Assembly (NCBI GenBank): GCA_035456985.1
Contig: DATICE010000162.1
Span: 1-64,000, forward strand
Reading direction: 5' to 3'
Length of the DNA stretch: 64,000 bases
Source: SG8-41 sp035456985
GTDB lineage: Bacteria > Pseudomonadota > Gammaproteobacteria > Burkholderiales > SG8-41
Below are positions 33,420 through 41,700 of this stretch, piece by piece. A program made the position numbers and the translations under genes. The notes beneath the pieces are model-generated. The model did not search any database, was not told the origin of the DNA, and saw nothing but the letters and a program-made list of their open reading frames with translations. Positions within the stretch are counted from its first letter, which is position 1, and each line of letters begins with the position of its first letter.

Positions 33420-34826
33420 TTACCGGTCGCCGTCTGCCGGCTCGACCCGCAAGGTGAGCCCGTCGATGCCGGTGACCCTGAGCTTCTGCCCGCTCGCGAG
33501 CGGTGCCACGCTCATCACGCGCCAGGTCTCCCCGCGCACCTGTGCCCAGCCTTCGCGCTCGAAATCCGACAACGCCGTGCCGCTTGCCCCGATAATCTCC
33601 ACGTGCCCGCTCACCACCGGCCGGCGCCGGGCCTTCAACGCGAACCACACGGTGAAGAACACGACCGCGGCGCTCGTCGTCGAGAGCATCACGATGAACG
33701 AAAGCGGCAGCGAGTAGCCGGAGGCGATTTCGGGATCGAACAGGATCACCGAGCCGAACACCAGCGCCACGATGCCGCCGATGCCGAGCGTGCCGAAACT
33801 GGGCAGAAACGCCTCGGCGACGATGAAGGCCAGGCCGAGAAGAATCAGCGCGAGTCCCGCATAGTTCACCGGCAGCAGCTGAAATGCGTAGAGCGCCAGG
33901 AGCAAGCAGATCCCCCCCGCGACGCCGGGAAGCACGTAGCCCGGGTTGGAAAACTCGAAGATGAGGCCGTAGATTCCGATCATCATGAGGATCAGCGCGA
34001 TGCCCGGATCCGTGATCACGGTGAGCAGACGGCTGCGCCAGTCCGGCTCGAGCGCGGTGACCGCAGCGCCCTGCGTCGCGAGCGTGCGTTCCACGCCCTG
34101 CACCGTGAGCTTCCTGCCGTGCACCTGCTTGAGGAGATCGTTCACGTCGGCCGCGATAATGTCGACCACTTTGCGCTTCCTCGCCTCCTCCGCCGGCAGG
34201 CTGACCGCCTTGCGCACCGCCTGCTCGCCCCAGTCCGCGTTGCGCCCACGCAATTGCGCGAGGCTGCGGATGTAGGCCGCGGCGTCGTTCACCTGCTTGC
34301 GCGTCATGGCGCCCTTGGAATCGGGCTCGTCCTCGGCCGCGTCCTTTTCCGACTTTTTCGCGGATTTCGATCCCGGCTTGCGCTCTTTCCCGGGATCGCC
34401 CTGCGGCGCCCCGCCGATCGCCACCGGTGTCGCGGCGCCGAGGTTGGTCGCGGGCGCCATTGCCGCGATGTGGCTCGCGTAGAGGATGAAAGTGCCGGCG
34501 CTCGCCGCACGCGCGCCGCTCGGCCCGACGTAGGCCGCGACCGGTACCGGCGAGGCGAGGATCTCCTTGATGATCCAGCGCATTGAGGTGTCGAGCCCGC
34601 CCGGCGTGTCCATTTGAAGCACGACCAGCGCAGCTCCGCGATCGGCGGCCTTGCGCAGCCCCCGAACCACGTAGTCGGCGGTCGCCGGGCTGACCGCGCC
34701 CTCGAGCTTGAGGAGCACGACCGGGGCATTCCCTGTCTCCGCCGCGCGCACGCCGGCGAGCGCCGCCAAGACGATCACGGCAAGAGCGGCGAGCATGCCA
34801 CCGGCGGTCAAATGGCGCGGGCGCAT
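33420..34826 (-). CDS. nfeD: NfeD family membrane serine protease (long form)
   Basis: 468 residues from ATG 34826. A signal peptide is followed by a ClpP-like protease domain (residues about 30-225): VVLQMDTPGGLDTSM, then the nucleophile Ser in SGARAASAGTFI and AAMAPATNLGAATPV. A charged, Lys-rich insertion (GKERKPGSKSAKKSEKDAAE) sits inside it before the helix that carries the general base Lys. Four membrane helices (about 260-395) and a C-terminal OB-fold domain (GEGWAQ-like REGWAQVRGETWRV) follow. Archaeal relatives cleave the C-terminus of the partner stomatin, here the slipin encoded downstream. Confidence 0.92.
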   Translation of the reverse strand: MRPRHLTAGGMLAALAVIVLAALAGVRAAETGNAPVVLLKLEGAVSPATADYVVRGLRKAADRGAALVVLQMDTPGGLDTSMRWIIKEILASPVPVAAYVGPSGARAASAGTFILYASHIAAMAPATNLGAATPVAIGGAPQGDPGKERKPGSKSAKKSEKDAAEDEPDSKGAMTRKQVNDAAAYIRSLAQLRGRNADWGEQAVRKAVSLPAEEARKRKVVDIIAADVNDLLKQVHGRKLTVQGVERTLATQGAAVTALEPDWRSRLLTVITDPGIALILMMIGIYGLIFEFSNPGYVLPGVAGGICLLLALYAFQLLPVNYAGLALILLGLAFIVAEAFLPSFGTLGIGGIVALVFGSVILFDPEIASGYSLPLSFIVMLSTTSAAVVFFTVWFALKARRRPVVSGHVEIIGASGTALSDFEREGWAQVRGETWRVMSVAPLASGQKLRVTGIDGLTLRVEPADGDR

Positions 34827-34880
34827 GGTCCTATGATACGCGTCGAGACGGTGCCGGGGCAGGAGCACAATGGCATGGCG

Positions 34881-35705
34881 TCAGGCAGTCACGCCCTCGC
34901 TCGAGGGCTTGCGCGCGCCCGGCTCGCGCGCCGTCTCCACCTGGCTGAGAAATTCGTGCAGCAGGGATTCGCCGTCGAGGAGGTCGGGTTTTGCGTCGTC
35001 GTGGAACTCCGGGTGCCACTGCACCCCGAGAACGTAGCTCGGTCCCTTCCAGCGCAGCGCCTCGATCACCTGGTCGGGAACGGACAGCGCTTCGACCGTC
35101 AGGTCGCGTCCCAGCACCTTCACCGCCTGGTGGTGGATGCTGTTGACGCGCGCCTCGCTCGTGCCGGGATAGAGCGCTGCAAGGCCGCTGCCGGAAACGA
35201 TCGAGACCGCGTGGTGGTGGGCGTCATAGGCCTCGAGATCGAGATGCGCGCCCTTTCCGCGGTGCTGGGAGGGAATGTCCTGGTAGAGCGTGCCGCCGAA
35301 GGCAACGTTGATGATCTGCAATCCGCGGCAAATGCCCAGCACCGGCTTCCCGCGGGAGACGAATTCCTGCAGCAGATCGATCTCGTAGAGGTCGCGCGTG
35401 CGGTCTCCGGCCCACGCGGGCTTGATGGGCGCTTCGCCGTAAGTTTGCGGGCTGACGTCCGCCCCGCCCTGCAGGACCAGGCCGTCGAGCTCGGCGGCGT
35501 AGTCCGCGACTCTGATATTGCCGCGCCGCAGCAAGCCATTACCCGCTATCGCGGGAATCATGAAGACGAGCGCCCCCGCCGACATCAGCCAGTGCGCGAC
35601 CGTCTGCTCGAGATACTGCAACGTCTTGCCCTGGAACCCCAGCTCCCGCGGCACGCGGTGCAGGATGCGCGCCGAGATCCCGATCCTGAGCGGCCTGCGG
35701 CTCAT
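34881..35705 (-). CDS. Class I amidotransferase-like gamma-glutamyl hydrolase (peptidase C26, PuuD-like)
   Basis: 274 residues from ATG 35705, supported by GGAGG upstream and by overlap with the stop of the GCS2 gene (ATGA). The nucleophile elbow GKPVLGICRGLQIIN contains Cys; His and Glu are in VLGVQWHPEFHDD. The LDGLVLQGGADVSPQTYGE segment is the standard C26 pattern. Such enzymes cleave gamma-glutamyl amide bonds. Coupling to a glutamate-cysteine-ligase-like gene suggests that it breaks a gamma-glutamyl product made by that enzyme; this is inference from position. Confidence 0.92.
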   Translation of the reverse strand: MSRRPLRIGISARILHRVPRELGFQGKTLQYLEQTVAHWLMSAGALVFMIPAIAGNGLLRRGNIRVADYAAELDGLVLQGGADVSPQTYGEAPIKPAWAGDRTRDLYEIDLLQEFVSRGKPVLGICRGLQIINVAFGGTLYQDIPSQHRGKGAHLDLEAYDAHHHAVSIVSGSGLAALYPGTSEARVNSIHHQAVKVLGRDLTVEALSVPDQVIEALRWKGPSYVLGVQWHPEFHDDAKPDLLDGESLLHEFLSQVETAREPGARKPSSEGVTA

Positions 35706-36871
35706 GGTCTGGACGCCTCCTTTGCCTTGGCGGGTTCGGCGGCGCCCATCCACAGATCGCTCTGACCCCGCGCAACGTCGTTGAGGGAACCGCGCTCGCG
35801 GAAGATCTCGCGCAAGCGGCTGGCACCGGAGCGCCCGGCCTCGACGTCGGCCGCGAGCTTCGCCAGCGCGAGCCCGTTGCCGAGCTCCGCGGCGTGCGGG
35901 GTGATGACCGCCAGGGTTTCCAGGATGTCCTCCTTGAGCGTCACGTTGCCCTGCGTGTAGGCGTTGACGATTTTACCGTCGAGACCGTAGCGGCAGGCCT
36001 GGAAGCGATTGTAGTTGTACAGCGTGTAGACATCGCGCAGCGGCGCAAACGGCCGGTCGGTCAGGATCCAGCGGGCGAGCGACTGCGTGTACGCCGCAAG
36101 CACCGCCGAATGCTCGACGGTCAGCGGCGTGTCGAAAACGCGGATTTCGACCGTGCCATATTCCGGCTTCGGGCGGATGTCCCAGTAGAAGTCTTTCATG
36201 CTCTCGACGATGCCGTAGCCGCGCATCTTCTCGAAGTACTCGAGGAACTCCTTCCATGAGTGCGCGAACGGGATCTGCCCCGAGAGCGGGAACGCGCTCA
36301 CCGTATTCAGGCGCGAGGAGGCATAGGAGGTGTCCTCGCCCTGCTGGTAGGGCGAGGAAGCCGAGAGCGCGATGAAGTGCGGCACGTAGCGCGACAGAAT
36401 GTGGGTGAGGTAGATCGCGACGTCACCGTCCGGGCAGCCCACGTGCACGTGCTGCCCGAAGATCGTGAACTGCTTCGCGAGGTAGCCGTAGAGCGCCAGC
36501 AGGTGCTGGAAGCGCTCGGTCGGGTAGATGCGCCGGTCCGCCCACATGTGGAAGGGGTGCGAGCCGCCACCCGCAATGCGCACGTTCAACCGGCTCGCCG
36601 CCTGCACCACCGTGTCGCGGATCACCCTGAGCTCCGCGAGCAGGGGGTCATGGCCCGGGTGGATCGAGCTGTTCAGCTCGATCATGCTCTCGGTGATCTC
36701 CGGCTTGACCGCGCCGGGATGGGGAGTCTTCTCGAGCAGCGCGATCAAATCCGCGGCGTCGCGCGCGAGATCGTAGTCGCGCGAATTGAGAATCTGCAGC
36801 TCGATCTCGACCCCGACCGTAAGTCCCTTCGAGGGGGTGAACGCGAGCGCGTCGCCACTCATCCCGCTCAT
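35702..36871 (-). CDS. GCS2-family glutamate-cysteine ligase / carboxylate-amine ligase (YbdK-like)
   Basis: 389 residues from ATG 36871 (a second ATG lies three codons later); the start overlaps the antiporter stop (ATGA). The opening GLTVGVEIELQILNSRDYDL, ITESMIELNSS, and the metal and substrate residues in FGQHVHVGCPDGD and GTVEIRVFDTP place it in GCS2. Members join glutamate to an amine such as cysteine in an ATP-dependent way, although many YbdK proteins have weak or unknown specificity. Its place between a Kef-type antiporter, which glutathione controls in E. coli, and a gamma-glutamyl hydrolase makes a thiol or gamma-glutamyl metabolite plausible. Confidence 0.92.
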   Translation of the reverse strand: MSGMSGDALAFTPSKGLTVGVEIELQILNSRDYDLARDAADLIALLEKTPHPGAVKPEITESMIELNSSIHPGHDPLLAELRVIRDTVVQAASRLNVRIAGGGSHPFHMWADRRIYPTERFQHLLALYGYLAKQFTIFGQHVHVGCPDGDVAIYLTHILSRYVPHFIALSASSPYQQGEDTSYASSRLNTVSAFPLSGQIPFAHSWKEFLEYFEKMRGYGIVESMKDFYWDIRPKPEYGTVEIRVFDTPLTVEHSAVLAAYTQSLARWILTDRPFAPLRDVYTLYNYNRFQACRYGLDGKIVNAYTQGNVTLKEDILETLAVITPHAAELGNGLALAKLAADVEAGRSGASRLREIFRERGSLNDVARGQSDLWMGAAEPAKAKEASRP

Positions 36872-38067
36872 ACCGTTTCCTTTGCCTCGCCCGCCCGCTT
36901 GAGCGCGTATTGCACCGCCACCGGGCCGACCAACTCCAGGATGAGCACCGCGGAGAGCACGATCGCGGAGAGCCTGGTGCCGAACTCGGGGTAGAGATCC
37001 GCCGTGCCGTGCACCATCGCGAGCGCCAGTCCCGACATCGGCATGAGCGCCACCCCCAGCATCAGCGCGGCGCGCGGGCGCATCCCGCTCAGAGGTGCGA
37101 GGCTCATGACGCCGATCAGCTTGCCGGCGAAGCGCGCCGCCACGTACGCGATCGCGAGCCCGCCGCCCATCATCAGCTCCACCACGTGGAGCTTCGCCCC
37201 GCTCACCACGAACAGCACCACGTAGAAGATCTGGCCGATGCCGGAGAGATCCACCGTCATCACGTCGTGGCGCGTATCGAGGTTGCGCGAAAACACCCCC
37301 AGGGCGAGCAGCGCCAGCAGCACCGAGAGCTCCAGCATGCGCGCCGCGCCGATGGTAAGCACGATCAACGCGAGCACCAGCGCGAACTGGCGCTCGGCGC
37401 GCTGCCCCAGCCAGCGCGACAAAACGATGGCCAGGACGCTCGCCGCGAAGCCCAGCGCAAGTGAGCCCCCGAGGAGATATACGGGGTGCAGGGCGACCGT
37501 CGCCCAGCCCGCCTGGTATTCGTGGTGGATCCACGACAGCAGCATCGTGGTCAGCACGAACGCGACCACGCTGTTCAGCGCGGTCAGATTTAGCGCGCGC
37601 TCGGTCACCTGCCCTTCCGCCTTCAGCTCCTGCGCCACGAGCAACACCACCGCCGGCGAGGTCGAGACGCCGATCGCGGCTGCCACCGCCGCGTAGATCG
37701 GCTGGACGCCGAAATAGGCGAGCGTCAGGTAGAGAAATGCAAACGCCAGCGCGCTCTCGAGAACCCCGGTCGCGAGCAGCCACGGGTCATTGCGCAGCCA
37801 TCTTAGGTGAAGCCTTCGCCCGAGCTCGAACAGCACGAGCCCGAGCGCGATCTCGACGAAGATCCACGACTCGGCGACCAGGGGCGCATCGAGCAGGCTG
37901 AACCCGCTGCCGCCGAGCAGCAGCCCGATCAGCACGTAGCCGACGATTCGGGGGAGATTGAGCGCGCGCTTGACCAGCTCCCCACCGGCGACGCCCGCGA
38001 GCAGCAGCAACCCGAACAGCAGCACGGGGTTGGACAGAAACGGGTATTGAGGCAGAAAGCTGGTCAT
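36868..38067 (-). CDS. Cation:proton antiporter, CPA2 family (Kef-like, membrane domain only)
   Basis: 399 residues from ATG 38067. The Na/H exchanger fold is clear, with about twelve helices; GGELVKRALNLPRIVGYVLI and the segment AAIGVSTSPAVVLLVAQEL (usual ATSPA-type core) are present. The C-terminal RCK/TrkA-N domain of KefB/KefC is missing, so nucleotide or glutathione gating through it is not possible. Together with otsA upstream and the GCS2 ligase downstream it forms a stress-linked operon. Confidence 0.9.
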   Translation of the reverse strand: MTSFLPQYPFLSNPVLLFGLLLLAGVAGGELVKRALNLPRIVGYVLIGLLLGGSGFSLLDAPLVAESWIFVEIALGLVLFELGRRLHLRWLRNDPWLLATGVLESALAFAFLYLTLAYFGVQPIYAAVAAAIGVSTSPAVVLLVAQELKAEGQVTERALNLTALNSVVAFVLTTMLLSWIHHEYQAGWATVALHPVYLLGGSLALGFAASVLAIVLSRWLGQRAERQFALVLALIVLTIGAARMLELSVLLALLALGVFSRNLDTRHDVMTVDLSGIGQIFYVVLFVVSGAKLHVVELMMGGGLAIAYVAARFAGKLIGVMSLAPLSGMRPRAALMLGVALMPMSGLALAMVHGTADLYPEFGTRLSAIVLSAVLILELVGPVAVQYALKRAGEAKETV

Positions 38068-38098
38068 GACGCGGAACGCCCCGGGCCTCGCTCCGTTC

Positions 38099-39601
38099 TC
38101 ACAGGGTGAGCGGCGTGTGGTCCAGCATCGCGTCGGCGACGACATGCTCCGGCTGCGGAAACGCCCTGAGATCGCGTGCAATGGCCGCGCGCAGGAATGA
38201 GTCCACCCACCAGAATACGTCGTTTTCCCGGATCGAACGGCGCATCCTGCGCATGCGCGCCCGGCGCTCGCCCGCGTCCATGTGGTAGGCGCGGTGGATC
38301 GCGTCCGCCACGCTCTCGATGTCGAAGGGGTTCACCAGCAGCGCGTTGTTCGCGAGTTGCGCCGCGGCGCCGGCGAACTCCGACAGGATCAACGCGCAGT
38401 CCTCCTCGATGCTGCAGGCGCAGTATTCCTTCGCCACGAGGTTCATGCCGTCCTTGAGCGGCGTGATGAGCCCGATGTCCGCCGCCCGGTAATAGGCAAG
38501 GAGATCGAGCCGCGACAGGCTGCGGTACACGAACCACACCGGGACCCACCCGCCCGGGTGCACGAAACCGCCGTTGATCTTGCCCACCAGCCGCTCGATT
38601 TCGGTTCTCAACTCCTGGTACTTGTCGATGTCCTCGCGGCTCGGGACTACCACCTGGATGAGGGAGATGCGCTCGCGCAGGTCGGGGTAGCGCTCGAGCA
38701 CGTTCTGGAACGCCTGCAACCGCTGTGGGATGCCCTTGGTGTAGTCGAGGCGGTCGATGCCGAGGAGGAGCTTCCGATTGGGCAGCAGCCGGTGCAGCTC
38801 CTTGGCGCGGGCGGCGACTTCGCTGGTCGCGGCCTGGCGCATGAAGGCGTTGAAATCGATGCTGATCGGAAAGTTGCCGATGCGCACCTTGCGTCCCGAT
38901 ACCGTCGCCTGCAGCACCTGGCCGCGGCCTTCCACTTCGACGTCCGGCAGCAGCTCGCGCACGCATTGCACGAAATTGCGCCGGTCGCGCAGGGTCTGGA
39001 AGCCGACGAGGTCGTAGCGTAACAGCGATTCGATGATCTCCAGCCGCCACGGGAGCTTCAGAAACATGTCCGGGGAAGGGAAGGGAATGTGCAGGAAGAA
39101 ACCGATGCGCGCCGCGTTCTTCAGGCGGCGCAGCTCCGAGGCAACGCCCATGAGATGGTAGTCGTGCACCCACACGAAGTCCCCGGCGCCGCACGCGTCG
39201 TGCACGACCCGCGCGAACTTGCGATTGACGTCACGGTAGGTGCGCCAGTACGCGGGATCGAAGTTGCACAGAAGCTGCATGTCGTGGAACAGCGGCCAGA
39301 TGATCTCGTTCGAGAACCCCTCGTAGAAATTGCGGATCTCTTCCGCGGTGAGGGGCACCTCCTTCAGCGCGTAGCCGGCGCCCTCCCCGACGGCCGCCAG
39401 CTCCCGGTCGAGCCCCTCGGCTGCATCCGCGACGCCCGGCCAGCCGATCCACATGCCGCCGCGGTGCCGCAGTACCGGCAGCAGCGCCGTCACCAACCCG
39501 CCGCCGCTCGGTTCCGCCTTCCAGCGCCCGTTCGCCACGCGCCGGAAAGAAAACGGCAGGCGGTTCGACACCACGATCAGCCGCTCGCTTTTTCCTTTCA
39601 C
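38099..39601 (-). CDS. otsA: Trehalose-6-phosphate synthase
   Basis: 500 residues from GTG 39601, chosen because GGGAGGAGCG directly precedes it and the protein then starts KGKSERLIVVSNRLPFSF, close to the family N-terminus. GT20 motifs are complete: VWVHDYHLMGVASELRR, GFFLHIPFPSPDMF, GIDRLDYTKGIPQRLQAF, LITPLKDGMNLVAKEY and ILSEFAGAAAQL. The enzyme transfers glucose from UDP- or other NDP-glucose to glucose 6-phosphate. Its product is used by the phosphatase encoded two genes upstream; the gene between codes for an MscS channel. Confidence 0.96.
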   Translation of the reverse strand: MKGKSERLIVVSNRLPFSFRRVANGRWKAEPSGGGLVTALLPVLRHRGGMWIGWPGVADAAEGLDRELAAVGEGAGYALKEVPLTAEEIRNFYEGFSNEIIWPLFHDMQLLCNFDPAYWRTYRDVNRKFARVVHDACGAGDFVWVHDYHLMGVASELRRLKNAARIGFFLHIPFPSPDMFLKLPWRLEIIESLLRYDLVGFQTLRDRRNFVQCVRELLPDVEVEGRGQVLQATVSGRKVRIGNFPISIDFNAFMRQAATSEVAARAKELHRLLPNRKLLLGIDRLDYTKGIPQRLQAFQNVLERYPDLRERISLIQVVVPSREDIDKYQELRTEIERLVGKINGGFVHPGGWVPVWFVYRSLSRLDLLAYYRAADIGLITPLKDGMNLVAKEYCACSIEEDCALILSEFAGAAAQLANNALLVNPFDIESVADAIHRAYHMDAGERRARMRRMRRSIRENDVFWWVDSFLRAAIARDLRAFPQPEHVVADAMLDHTPLTL

Positions 39602-39611
39602 CGCTCCTCCC

Positions 39612-40679
39612 TCATTCCGCCACCACGGTGGGGGCCATCTGCACGTGCAGGGTGCGTGTCGGGTAGGCAAACTCGACGCCCTCGCGCGCGAAGCGTTCGA
39701 AGATGGCGAGGTTGATCGCCTGGTGCGCGTCCATGTAGAGATTGTAGTCGCGATCGAGCACGTAATAGACGATTTCGAACACGAGCGCGGAATCGCCGTA
39801 TTCCTTGAAGTGCGCGCGGTCGAACCGCGTCCGCGGGACGGCTTCCACCGCCTCGCGCAGCCACCCCGGAATCGCCTTCACCTTATCAGGAGGCGTCTGA
39901 TAGGTCACCCCCACCGCAAACAGGATGCGCCGCTCCGCCATCTGCCGGTAATTGTGAATGCGGCTCTTCATGAGGTCGCTGTTCGGGATGACCAGAAGCT
40001 CGCCGTCAAGGCTGCGCACGCGCGTCGTCTTGATGCCCACGCGCTCCACCACGCCGCGCAGGCCGTCGACCACGATGAAGTCGCCGACCGCGAACGGCTT
40101 GTCGAGCACGATCGAAAGCGATGCGAAGAGATCGCCCAGGATGTTCTGCACCGCGAGCGCCACCGCGATGCCGCCGATGCCGAGCCCCGCCACCAGGGCG
40201 GTGATGTTGAAACCGAGCTGGTCGAGCGCGGCGAGCAGCACCACGGACCAGAGCACTACCCGCGCCGCGAACGTCAGCAGGCTCAGCGCGGTGGCGCCCT
40301 CGGCCCCGCGCTCCCGGCTCTCCTGCAGCTTCTGATCCATCCAGAGCGCGATCAGTCGATTCGCCCACAGCCCGGCCTGCGCAAGGAGCGCCAGCACCGC
40401 CACCGCCTCGATCAGGCGCGCGAGCCTGCCCGGCGTATCGAGCACCGAGAAACCTGCGTAGAGCGCAACGGTAGTCAGCAGGACAAGGCTCGTCGCCCGC
40501 ACCGTCCCGGCGAGAACCTCGCCCCAGCGCGCATCCGCTCGCCGCGCAATACGCACGAAGAAGCGGCCACCGTAGCGCCTGGCAAGCGCCAGGGCGATCC
40601 AGACTGCCAGCGCGATGGCGAGCGCGGTGAGGAAGTCCGCCGTCTGGTTCGCCTGCAGGAACTGCGTCCACCCGGTCAT
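39612..40679 (-). CDS. MscS-family mechanosensitive channel between otsB and otsA
   Basis: 355 residues from ATG 40679, overlapping the otsB stop (ATGA), 10 bp before otsA. Five hydrophobic helices precede the pore helix, here LVAGLGIGGIAVALAVQNIL with the Gly/Ala pattern that packs the MscS pore. The beta domain DKPFAVGDFIVVDGLRGVVE and VIPNSDLMKSRIHNY follow, then the C-terminal alpha/beta domain. Such channels release solutes when the membrane is stretched. Being locked between the two trehalose genes, it may serve to release trehalose on a drop in osmolarity. Confidence 0.94.
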   Translation of the reverse strand: MTGWTQFLQANQTADFLTALAIALAVWIALALARRYGGRFFVRIARRADARWGEVLAGTVRATSLVLLTTVALYAGFSVLDTPGRLARLIEAVAVLALLAQAGLWANRLIALWMDQKLQESRERGAEGATALSLLTFAARVVLWSVVLLAALDQLGFNITALVAGLGIGGIAVALAVQNILGDLFASLSIVLDKPFAVGDFIVVDGLRGVVERVGIKTTRVRSLDGELLVIPNSDLMKSRIHNYRQMAERRILFAVGVTYQTPPDKVKAIPGWLREAVEAVPRTRFDRAHFKEYGDSALVFEIVYYVLDRDYNLYMDAHQAINLAIFERFAREGVEFAYPTRTLHVQMAPTVVAE

Positions 40680-41473
40680 TTCCCGCTCCTGCACGCGTCG
40701 CGCCAGCTTCGGAGGAAAGCGATCAGCTCGCGCGGCGGACGGATCCAGACGTCGGCCGCGGTCTCGCGGAATTCGCGACGCACCAGCACCGCGAGCCCGC
40801 GCGCCTTCACGGCGGCAAAAGCGTCCTCGTCGGTGAAATCATCGCCGAGGTACGCGACCGCTGCATCGCCCGGCGTTTCTGCAAGTACCGACTCGATTGC
40901 GTTCCGCTTGTTGCAGGCGCGCGCCCGCAGCTCCATGCCTCCGTCGAACTCCAGCAGCTCGAGCTCGCCATCGGCGGCGAGCGGCTCCCACAGCTGCGGC
41001 AATGCCTCGCGCATCCGGGCGGCGGCGAGCGCCGAAGTGCCCCGCCAATGCAGCGCGACGCTTGCCGGCTTGATCTCGACGCGCCCCCCGACGCGGGAGA
41101 GCTCGCGCACCCGCCGCTCTCCCTCGTTGAGGCGCCTGCGCACGCCCTCGTCCAGCTCCGCGCGCGCGCCACGCCCGTCGGGCAGCAGGCGCTCCCCGCC
41201 GTGCGTGCCCCACAGCTCGGGGCGTTGATGAAGGTTCAGCAGCGGCACGAGATCGCCCACGGTCCGGCCGGTCACGATGACCACGCGGCTGCGCTCGGCC
41301 GCCATGATTTCGTCGAGCACTTCCTCCACGCCGGGGTACGGCACCGCCCGCTCCGGGCGCACCTGGAACGGCGCGAGCGTCCCGTCGTAGTCGAGCATGA
41401 GGACGCGCACGGGCGCGCGCGCCACGCGCCCGAAGAATTCCCCGGGATCGATGCGCGGGTCCAGCGCGCGCAT
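40676..41473 (-). CDS. otsB: Trehalose-6-phosphate phosphatase
   Basis: 265 residues from ATG 41473 (GTG 41497 in frame upstream is less likely). HAD-type motifs are present: VLMLDYDGTLAPF (nucleophile DxD), VVIVTGRTVGDLVPLL (motif II Thr), a Lys in motif III (RACNKRNAIESVL) and YLGDDFTDEDAFAAV (motif IV). WGTHGGERLLPDG is characteristic of OtsB. It removes the phosphate from trehalose 6-phosphate made by OtsA. It opens the six-gene operon that runs to 34881. Confidence 0.95.
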   Translation of the reverse strand: MRALDPRIDPGEFFGRVARAPVRVLMLDYDGTLAPFQVRPERAVPYPGVEEVLDEIMAAERSRVVIVTGRTVGDLVPLLNLHQRPELWGTHGGERLLPDGRGARAELDEGVRRRLNEGERRVRELSRVGGRVEIKPASVALHWRGTSALAAARMREALPQLWEPLAADGELELLEFDGGMELRARACNKRNAIESVLAETPGDAAVAYLGDDFTDEDAFAAVKARGLAVLVRREFRETAADVWIRPPRELIAFLRSWRDACRSGK

Positions 41474-41588
41474 CAGACTACCGCCGTGGCCACGCACGGA
41501 GCGCGCTCGCTGGATCTCTCCGGGTTTGCAACGACATGCCCCCCGTCCTCCTCGGCTGATTATTCATCATTTCGTATCGTGCCGGTCC

Positions 41589-41619
41589 GCGCCTGCAGGC
41601 GCGTTGCCTCCGGCAACGC
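41589..41619. repeat. Two adjacent hairpins upstream of otsB
   Basis: GCGCCTGCAGGCGC (41589-41602) is a perfect 14-base palindrome. It is followed by GCGTTGCC, loop TCC, GGCAACGC (41601-41619), a perfect 8-bp stem. They lie in the 227-bp gap between otsB and the end of the MalQ-TreY gene. No T run follows on either side. They might be an mRNA stability element or an operator in the otsB leader. The rest of the gap shows nothing clear. Confidence 0.45.
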
Positions 41620-41700
41620 GGTGTTGGAACTACCGTCTTGATTTCGCCTCCTTTTTTGTTCCTGTATGGATTGAAAAGTTCCCTACTGCGATTCCATTTG

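Noticed and set aside
41477..41572. Short - strand frame starting MMNNQPRRTGG in the otsB leader
   Set aside because: No ribosome site precedes the ATG pair, the product has no hydrophobic or domain pattern and it ends just before otsB; not enough to call a leader peptide.
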